From JBGTBD01 sp041749475 (lineage in GTDB: Bacteria > Pseudomonadota > Alphaproteobacteria > Rickettsiales > UBA998), in assembly GCA_041749475.1 (NCBI GenBank), contig JBGTBD010000048.1:1-31121 (forward strand): DNA of 31,121 nt, read 5' to 3'. Position numbers and translations under genes: made by a program. A model generated the notes under the pieces. The model worked only from the letters and a program-made list of their open reading frames with translations, was not told where the DNA came from and searched no databases. Each line of letters starts with the position of its first letter. Within the stretch, counting starts at the first letter, position 1. Shown here one piece after another: positions 26,348-31,121 of this stretch.

Positions 26348-27817
26348 TTACTGCTCCGTGCGGTAATTCGGCGCTTCGCGCGTCAGCGTGATGTCATGCA
26401 CATGGGATTCACGCAAGCCTGCATTGGTGATGCGCACGAACTGCGCTTTTTCTTGAAGATCAGGAATCGTTGCTGAACCGGTATAGCCCATCGCGGCCTT
26501 GAGACCGCCCACAAGCTGATGGATGACGCCGTTGATCGGCCCTTTGAACGGCACACGGCCTTCGACGCCTTCGGGAACCAGTTTCAATGAATCGCTGATT
26601 TCCTGCTGGAAGTAACGATCCGCTGACCCACGCGCCATGGCGCCGACGGAGCCCATGCCGCGATAGGTCTTATAGGACCGGCCTTGGTATAAAATTACTT
26701 CACCAGGGCTTTCATCTGTCCCTGCGAAGAGTGAGCCGATCATCGCGCAATCCGCACCCGCAGCCAGCGCTTTGGCGAGATCGCCGGAATATTTGATGCC
26801 GCCATCGGCGATCAGCGGGATACCGTATTTTTTACATATCGGAGATACATCGAGAATCGCCGAAAGCTGCGGTACACCCACACCGGCAACAATGCGCGTG
26901 GTGCAGATGGAACCGGGGCCGATACCAACTTTCACCGCATCCACGCCCACTTTGGCGAGCGCCTCGGCGGCTTCGGCGGTGGCAACGTTGCCAGCGATAA
27001 CTTGCGTATCGCCCACCATTTTCTTGACCTCCGCCACCGTATCGATGACGCCTCGGGAATGCCCATGCGCCGTATCGACGATGATAATGTCCACGCCCGC
27101 TTTCATCAGCGCGCGCACGCGCTCAATGCCGGATTCACCGACGCCGACCGCAGCGGCGACGCGAAGACGACCTTGTGCATCCTTGGCCGCATGCGGATAG
27201 GCTTCTGATTTTTCAATATCTTTCACCGTCATCAACCCGACGCAGCGAAACGCATCATCGACCACCAGCAACTTCTCGATACGGTGCTGGTGCAGCAATT
27301 TTTTGGCTTCATCGGCGGAAATACCTTCACGCACGGTGACGAGATTCTCTTTCGTCATCAGTGAGGCGACGGTGGCCTTGGGGTCGGAGGCAAACCGCAC
27401 GTCACGGTTGGTAAGAATACCGGCGAGCTTGCCCGTTCCCTTCTCCACCACCGGAATGCCGGAGATATTATATTGGCTGCGGATGGCGATGGCATCGGCC
27501 AGCGTCGCGCCGGGGTGGATGGTGATGGGATCGACCACCATGCCGGATTCGTATTTTTTCACTTTACGGACTTCCGCCGCTTGCTCATCCACGTTCAGGT
27601 TCTTATGGATGCAGCCAACGCCGCCAGCTTGCGCCATCGCAATGGCAAGGCGCGCTTCGGTCACCGTATCCATCGCCGCAGAAATCAGGGGAATGGCGAT
27701 ATCGATCGTCCGGGTCAGTCGGGTAGAAACATTCGCAGTCGCGGGGAGGATGTCCGAGGCAGCCGGTTTCAGCAGCACATCGTCAAATGTCAGGGTTTCT
27801 TCGATCTTTTTCGTCAT
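26348..27817 (-). CDS. guaB: Inosine-5'-monophosphate dehydrogenase GuaB
   Basis: GuaB oxidises IMP to XMP with NAD+, the first committed step of GMP synthesis. The 489-residue protein has the N-terminal TLTFDDVLLKPAASDILP, two CBS domains (about 95-210), and a TIM barrel. The barrel holds the catalytic-Cys loop GIGPGSICTTRIVAGVGVPQ, the IMP-binding IADGGIKYSGDLAKALAAGA, and the flap region YRGMGSVGAMARGSADRYFQ. I chose the ATG at 27817; an in-frame ATG three codons earlier (27826) is possible and neither has a good ribosome-binding site. Only 33 bp separate it from the upstream small membrane protein, and a decayed copy of its own 5' end lies 1.6 kb upstream, so its original promoter may now be distant. 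Confidence 0.97.
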   Translation of the reverse strand: MTKKIEETLTFDDVLLKPAASDILPATANVSTRLTRTIDIAIPLISAAMDTVTEARLAIAMAQAGGVGCIHKNLNVDEQAAEVRKVKKYESGMVVDPITIHPGATLADAIAIRSQYNISGIPVVEKGTGKLAGILTNRDVRFASDPKATVASLMTKENLVTVREGISADEAKKLLHQHRIEKLLVVDDAFRCVGLMTVKDIEKSEAYPHAAKDAQGRLRVAAAVGVGESGIERVRALMKAGVDIIIVDTAHGHSRGVIDTVAEVKKMVGDTQVIAGNVATAEAAEALAKVGVDAVKVGIGPGSICTTRIVAGVGVPQLSAILDVSPICKKYGIPLIADGGIKYSGDLAKALAAGADCAMIGSLFAGTDESPGEVILYQGRSYKTYRGMGSVGAMARGSADRYFQQEISDSLKLVPEGVEGRVPFKGPINGVIHQLVGGLKAAMGYTGSATIPDLQEKAQFVRITNAGLRESHVHDITLTREAPNYRTEQ

Positions 27818-27844
27818 AACGCCCATGTGACGGGTTCATATAGG
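27789..27844 (-). repeat. guaB 5' end and leader, copy A (functional)
   Basis: This segment, made of the first codons of guaB and its upstream bases, matches 29367-29420 over about 55 bp. The best part is CGTCATAACGCC then ATGTGACGGGTTCAT, with one base inserted relative to the other copy. Here it leads into the complete guaB gene. Confidence 0.8.
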
Positions 27845-27850
27845 CGAGTA

Positions 27851-28072
27851 TCACCCCGTTGTCACGGGAAATATGTATTTTTTGGACTGCGTGACTCCAT
27901 AGCGCCCGAGGATCCAGAAAACACCTATCGTCTCAGCAGCAATCCCTATGGGAAATGCGACCGCGTGCTTAGGCATGCCGATGTAGCCATCCCCAAACAC
28001 GGAACTGGCAAGCGCATAGAATGCTACCCCACCCCCTGCGACGATCAGGGTCACCGCCGCACGCATGTGCAT
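27851..28072 (-). CDS. Small two-helix membrane protein, 73 residues
   Basis: I do not recognise this protein. It has two hydrophobic segments, AAVTLIVAGGGVAFYALASSV (about 5-25) and a second around 38-56 (AVAFPIGIAAETIGVFWIL), then a basic tail, so it is likely an inner-membrane hairpin. I chose the ATG at 28072, which has GGAAGAG right before it; the frame is open to 28141. It overlaps the end of the 437-residue gene by 22 bases, which suggests coupled translation and a shared role. It lies within the DNA bracketed by the two guaB 5' copies. Its stop is 33 bases before guaB. Confidence 0.6.
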   Translation of the reverse strand: MHMRAAVTLIVAGGGVAFYALASSVFGDGYIGMPKHAVAFPIGIAAETIGVFWILGRYGVTQSKKYIFPVTTG

Positions 28073-29364
28073 CTCTTCCTGTTCCCAATGCCTGAACCGA
28101 AAAGCGCCTTCCCCCCAAGATAGGCCGCAAGCACGAACCATATCGCAATCAGCGCATTATAGGCGGACACAGGCATCCATGCCAGAAGCCGGGTGAACGA
28201 GAAACGCTCGACCAGCGCATGGACAAGGCCGGGTGGCGAGCCATTCTGTTCGATAAAAGCGAGATGTGACGGATAGAACGGGTGAACGCGTATGATGCTT
28301 TCCAGTAATGGAATATAAAAGCTGCGAGGCTGGCTGAAAAAAAGCTTCACCAGTTTCCATCGGCTCACCTGCGCGATTTCTGGACAGGGGTGGTTTCGTT
28401 GCATCTCTGGGTAATACCAATGCTTACCGATATCGGCGCGACAATGAGGCGGTAAACCGAGTTGTTTCAGCGCTCGGGCCTTATCATGCACTGCCGGCAG
28501 TACGGCATAAAAATACGTGTTGGTGTTATTGACTAAACGCATGCCGTCTGTCTGCGCGGGGGATCCGCCGTGCAGGTCCGCAAACCCAACCATCGTGAGG
28601 ACGCTTAAGGTTAGAAAGTACCCCGTCCCCGCCACCCAGCGCCAGCGCACCAGCAGAATCACCGCATAAAGGGTGAGGAACACCACCGCAAGCGGATGGT
28701 ATTGAAGTTTGGCAAATCCCAGCCACAACACCCCGAAACCGGAAAACAGGAGCATGTGTCTGGCGGGCCGCCTAGGTATGGTCATTAACCACACCGTCCC
28801 CACAATAGCCAGCAACGTTCCGATGATCACCGATACTTCGAGATAGAGCGTGTTGAAATAAGCGAGGTTTGCTATATCGCCCACCACCAGATAATAAAAT
28901 ACCGAAAGTGCCAGCCGCGTTCCGCCGGATGCGTACCATAACGCCAGTGCGCCCATACAGGCGACGAGGAGCATTTTCCACACGGCCACATCTTGATAGC
29001 GTAATCGCTCCCCCTTCTCACGGGACTGCAAAGCCGCCCAGGCAAAAAGATTGTCGCTGGAGTACAGGCATAAGGCTGCATCCGTCTGTCCGTCATAGTG
29101 CAACGCGTTCACCGACTGCTTTTTATTGATGGCCGTTTTCTCACGGTCAGGATAAGATTGCCATAGGCCCGTACAGGATGACTGCCGCAGGAAATCATAA
29201 TTATTAGCATAGCCGAGCATCGGCGTCGCGAATACAGTGAGCGCCATTTTAAGTAAGGTGAAAATGAAGATAATGAGGGCCAGATGATCGCACAGGGAAG
29301 GTTTGCACGCCGCTGCTAAAAAGGTGCGTATCGAAGTGAAAATATATAGCTGCCTGTCACTCAC
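28051..29364 (-). CDS. Polytopic membrane protein, possible GT-C-type glycosyltransferase
   Basis: This 437-residue protein has about eight hydrophobic segments (near 29-47, 130-145, 152-168, 175-195, 204-218, 225-240, 245-261 and 398-418). A loop at about 48-128 begins YANNYDFLR, and a second soluble part covers about 265-395 with several Cys, His and Trp residues. The first-loop acidic NNYDF and the FNTLYLE segment recall GT-C glycosyltransferases that use lipid-linked sugars, but this is a resemblance from memory. The start is a GTG at 29364, inside the last codons of a 12-codon remnant of guaB (ending TGTGAGTGA), so ribosomes ending there could restart here. It overlaps the small membrane-protein gene downstream. 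Function unknown. Confidence 0.65.
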   Translation of the reverse strand: MSDRQLYIFTSIRTFLAAACKPSLCDHLALIIFIFTLLKMALTVFATPMLGYANNYDFLRQSSCTGLWQSYPDREKTAINKKQSVNALHYDGQTDAALCLYSSDNLFAWAALQSREKGERLRYQDVAVWKMLLVACMGALALWYASGGTRLALSVFYYLVVGDIANLAYFNTLYLEVSVIIGTLLAIVGTVWLMTIPRRPARHMLLFSGFGVLWLGFAKLQYHPLAVVFLTLYAVILLVRWRWVAGTGYFLTLSVLTMVGFADLHGGSPAQTDGMRLVNNTNTYFYAVLPAVHDKARALKQLGLPPHCRADIGKHWYYPEMQRNHPCPEIAQVSRWKLVKLFFSQPRSFYIPLLESIIRVHPFYPSHLAFIEQNGSPPGLVHALVERFSFTRLLAWMPVSAYNALIAIWFVLAAYLGGKALFGSGIGNRKRCTCVRR

Positions 29365-29366
29365 AC

Positions 29367-29420
29367 GTTAGAATTTCATCGTTTGTTTTCGTCATAACGC
29401 CATGTGACGGGTTCATTAGG
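29367..29420 (-). repeat. guaB 5' end and leader, copy B (decayed)
   Basis: The minus strand carries ATGACGAAA and then encodes MTKTNDEILTCE before a stop, to be compared with the MTKKIEETLTFDD start of guaB. The upstream bases also match copy A (GTGACGGGTTCAT, CATAACG). The remnant is 12 codons long and then becomes the start of the 437-residue gene. This points to a duplication that brackets the inserted genes. Confidence 0.75.
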
Positions 29421-29432
29421 CAACTACGGTAT

Positions 29433-29460
29433 GTTGTACGGCAATTAATCTCGCTAGCAA
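29433..29460 (-). promoter_or_regulatory. Candidate promoter, possibly the ancestral guaB promoter
   Basis: On the minus strand TTGCTA (29460-29455), a 16-bp spacer and TACAAC (29438-29433) lie just upstream of the decayed guaB copy and just after the terminator of the EF-hand gene. Each box matches 4 of 6 consensus bases. It would transcribe the 437-residue gene, the small membrane gene and then guaB. Confidence 0.35.
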
Positions 29461-29480
29461 AGATTTTTAGCGGCAACCAT

Positions 29481-29510
29481 AAAAAAAAGGGAGCCTGTCG
29501 GCTCCCTTTT
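29481..29510 (-). terminator. Intrinsic terminator of the EF-hand gene
   Basis: AAAAGGGAGCC (29485-29495) pairs with GGCTCCCTTTT (29500-29510), an 11-bp stem with a TGTC loop. On the minus strand it ends in a run of eight T (29488-29481). It lies 19 bases after the EF-hand stop codon. Confidence 0.9.
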
Positions 29511-29528
29511 GTAGACAGGAAGGGTCGA

Positions 29529-29801
29529 TTATTCGCCAACGCTGTCTTTCATTTTCTCTTTTTCGGATTTCTTGGCGGCAAGCAATTCTTCTTTGGTCAG
29601 ATTGCCGTCTTTGCTGGTGTCAGCGTCCATAAACATCTTGTCACCGAACGAGGTATGTTCCGCTTTGCTGACCGCGCCGTCTTTATTGGCGTCCATCTGG
29701 TTGAACCAATAGTCGGCTTTCTTCTCCATGTTGCCAGCAGTAGCGGCAACGGAAGGAAGGATGAATGTGGCGGCGATAGCAACGATACGAACTGATTTCA
29801 T
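29529..29801 (-). CDS. Secreted EF-hand calcium-binding protein
   Basis: The 90-residue protein has a signal peptide (VRIVAIAATFILPSVAATAG, probable cleavage near residue 22), so it is expected in the periplasm or outside the cell. It has two canonical 12-residue EF-hand loops: DANKDGAVSKAE (37-48) and DTSKDGNLTKEE (61-72 as Asp61 to Glu72), each with Asp at 1, Asn/Ser at 3, Asp at 5, Gly at 6 and Glu at 12. A lysine-rich C-terminal helix follows. It should bind Ca2+; its partner is unknown. A strong AAGGAGAT ribosome-binding site precedes the ATG, and an intrinsic terminator follows, so it is a single-gene unit. Confidence 0.88.
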   Translation of the reverse strand: MKSVRIVAIAATFILPSVAATAGNMEKKADYWFNQMDANKDGAVSKAEHTSFGDKMFMDADTSKDGNLTKEELLAAKKSEKEKMKDSVGE

Positions 29802-29904
29802 GGGTAATCTCCTTGAGATGGGTTAAAGCCGTGAGGCTGGCGCCACCCTACCTACGCAAAGCAAAAATACCCATTGGCGGGCTTACGAAGTTTATAAAGC
29901 GCCA

Positions 29905-29932
29905 ATAAAAAAGGGCCTTGAGAAGGCCCCTT
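29905..29932 (-). terminator. Terminator of the histone H1-like gene
   Basis: AAGGCCC (29924-29930 region) and GGGCCTT (29913-29919) form a 7-bp stem with a short loop; on the minus strand the outer part continues as CCCTTTTTTATT, a T-run. It lies about 65 bases after the stop of the gene at 29996. Confidence 0.75.
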
Positions 29933-29942
29933 AAAAACGCAT

Positions 29943-29970
29943 GGTGAGAAATCATCTAAGATTCCTCACC
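29943..29970 (-). other. Hairpin in the 3' UTR of the histone H1-like gene
   Basis: GGTGAGAAATC (29943-29953) and GATTCCTCACC (29960-29970) form an 11-bp stem with one mismatch (a G-U pair in the minus-strand RNA). It stands before the T-run terminator and has no T-run of its own; it may protect the message end. Confidence 0.5.
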
Positions 29971-29995
29971 ACGCCCCCAGTGTACTTAAGCGAAA

Positions 29996-30268
29996 TTACT
30001 TCGCTTTTTTCTTAACTACTTTTTTTGCGGTCTTCATCGTGGAAGACTTTGCAGGAGCTGCTTTTTTCTTAGCAGCCGGTTTTTTAGCAGCAGGCTTCTT
30101 AGCAGCTACTTTTTTAGCAGCCGGTTTAGCTTTTGCTGTGGTCTTCTTAGCCGTTTTAGCAGCAGGTTTAGCTGCTTTTTTAACGGTGGTCTTTTTCGCA
30201 GCGGGTTTCTTTGCTGCGGTCTTCTTTGCAGCAGGTTTCTTTGCTGCTGCCTTTTTTGCGATAGCCAT
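29996..30268 (-). CDS. Histone H1-like lysine/alanine-rich DNA-binding protein
   Basis: The 90-residue protein consists almost only of Lys, Ala, Pro and Thr, with many repeats of the pattern KKPAAKK and KKTAAKK, like the C-terminal tail of eukaryotic histone H1 and bacterial AlgP/Hc1-type proteins. Such proteins are disordered and bind and compact DNA. There is no folded domain. A strong AAAGGAG ribosome-binding site lies before the ATG. It starts 29 bases after the nrdB stop, so it may be co-transcribed with nrdB, and a terminator follows. A hydrophobic ORF on the opposite strand is only the mirror of these repeats. The repeat number is likely to vary between strains. Confidence 0.85.
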   Translation of the reverse strand: MAIAKKAAAKKPAAKKTAAKKPAAKKTTVKKAAKPAAKTAKKTTAKAKPAAKKVAAKKPAAKKPAAKKKAAPAKSSTMKTAKKVVKKKAK

Positions 30269-30297
30269 GATAGCTCCTTTCGTTGAACGTTAATACA

Positions 30298-31121
30298 CTA
30301 CGCAAATGCTTCTTCCCACGTGCCGGTTGTAGCCGCTTTGGTATACTCCGTAACGCGGTTTTCGAAGAAGTTGGTGTGCTCCACGCCGTTGAGGATCTCG
30401 TCCATCCAAGGCAGCGGATTGCGTTCGATCTTGTACAGCGGCTGAAGGCCAAGCTGTACCAAGCGTCGATCGCCGATATAGCGGATATAGAGTTTGACGT
30501 CTTTCGCAGTGAGGCCTTCGATGCCTCCGACGCCGAATGCGAGGTCGATGAACGCGTCTTCCAGCGTCACGATCTTATCGCAGCATTTGTAGATTTCACG
30601 GTTCAGATTATCCACGTCGATTTCAGGGTTCTCATGCAGGAAGGTCTTGAAGAGACGGATAATGGACTCGGTATGCAGCGATTCGTCACGCACCGACCAG
30701 GTCACGATCTGACCCATGCCCTTCATCTTGCCGAAACGCTGGAAATTAAGCAGGATCGCGAAGGACGCGAAGAGTTGTAGACCTTCGGTGAAACCACCGA
30801 ATGCAGCCAGCGTCAGAGCGATACCTTCTTTGGTATCGACGCCGAAACTGTGCATGTAATCATACTTATCCTTCATCTCTTTATATTTGAGGAAGGCCTG
30901 GTATTCAGTCTCGGGGATGCCAAGCGTATCAAGCAGATGGCTATACGCCGCGATATGAATTGTCTCCATATTGGAGAAAGCCGCCAGCATCATCTGCACT
31001 TCCGTAGGCTGGAAGACTTGCGCATATTTCTTCATGTAGCAATTATTGACTTCGATGTCGGACTGCGTGAAGAAACGGAAGATCTGCGTCAACAAATGTT
31101 TTTCGTCAGCGGAGAGTTTGG
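30298..31121 (-). CDS. nrdB: Ribonucleoside-diphosphate reductase beta subunit NrdB (partial, N-terminus missing)
   Basis: NrdB (class Ia R2) holds the diiron-tyrosyl radical that the alpha subunit uses to make deoxyribonucleotides. The reading frame runs off the right edge; 274 codons are visible. The diiron ligands and radical residue are present: METIHIAAYSHLL matches the Glu-x-x-His and the radical Tyr four residues later; a Glu follows in GGFTEGLQLF; and RDESLHTESIIRLF gives the last Glu and His. The C-terminus (NFFENRVTEYTKAATTGTWEEAFA) is the peptide that docks on NrdA. The stop is TAG at 30298-30300. An upstream TTG at 31095 is only an internal codon. Confidence 0.95.
   Translation of the reverse strand, partial: KLSADEKHLLTQIFRFFTQSDIEVNNCYMKKYAQVFQPTEVQMMLAAFSNMETIHIAAYSHLLDTLGIPETEYQAFLKYKEMKDKYDYMHSFGVDTKEGIALTLAAFGGFTEGLQLFASFAILLNFQRFGKMKGMGQIVTWSVRDESLHTESIIRLFKTFLHENPEIDVDNLNREIYKCCDKIVTLEDAFIDLAFGVGGIEGLTAKDVKLYIRYIGDRRLVQLGLQPLYKIERNPLPWMDEILNGVEHTNFFENRVTEYTKAATTGTWEEAFA

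Noticed and set aside
30020..30250. Repetitive DNA that could suggest a CRISPR or tandem-repeat locus
   Set aside because: The repeats are short, in-frame codon repeats of Lys/Ala/Pro with no spacers.
30039..30293. ORF with repeated hydrophobic FLAAGFLAAG units, resembling a membrane protein
   Set aside because: It is the antisense of the KKPAAKK repeats of the histone-like gene, which has the good ribosome-binding site.

Overview
The window reads as a chromosomal segment of an alphaproteobacterium. The support is family-level: the ClpS-ClpA pair, ppx next to rlmE, rsmB close to guaB, a bactofilin-M23 peptidase pair, MotA/MotB, Tad-type pseudopilins and a succinyl-arginine (AST) operon. Coding DNA is moderately GC-rich and most gaps are AT-rich. 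I cannot place it below class level. No transposase, integrase, phage gene or CRISPR array was seen.

Layout. 1-1883: 5' two thirds of a 23S rRNA gene on the minus strand, cut by the left edge. It has a helix-9 insertion and a strong promoter of its own about 440 bp upstream (2329-2357), and no 16S gene or spacer tRNA on its upstream side. 2733-5498: clpS-clpA (+). 5638-6405: secreted trypsin-like protease (+). 6441-6590: compound palindromic element. 8705-6689: motA-motB (-). 11573-8843: two TadE-like genes and a TadG-like vWA gene (-), ended by a clear terminator. 17928-11661: tightly coupled operon astC, M20 peptidase, astA, astD, astB (-). 18010-19818: ppx-rlmE (+). 20499-19861: lipB (-). 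20646-20731: tRNA-Leu(GAG) (+). 20842-22227: mgtE (+). 24107-22466: M23 peptidase and bactofilin (-). 25691-24369: rsmB (-). 26144-25833: small orphan gene (-). 27817-26348: guaB (-). 29364-27851: polytopic membrane protein plus a small membrane protein (-). 29801-29529: secreted EF-hand protein (-). 30268-29996: lysine/alanine-rich histone H1-like protein (-). 31121-30298: nrdB (-), cut by the right edge.

How the genes work together. ClpS hands N-degron substrates to ClpA. AstC, AstA, AstD and AstB cover four of the five steps of arginine catabolism to glutamate and succinate; the usual fifth enzyme, AstE, is not in the operon, and an M20 (carboxypeptidase G2-like) hydrolase sits there instead. 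The M23 peptidase and bactofilin overlap and probably act together on cell-wall shape. MotAB and the Tad-like genes point to a motile, surface-attaching cell, although the flagellar body and the Tad secretion engine are not in the window.

The most unusual points are the apparently unlinked 23S rRNA gene with its own promoter, a decayed duplicate of the guaB 5' end that brackets a two-gene membrane-protein cassette, and the AstE replacement candidate. I did not find a clear new defence or mobile system.
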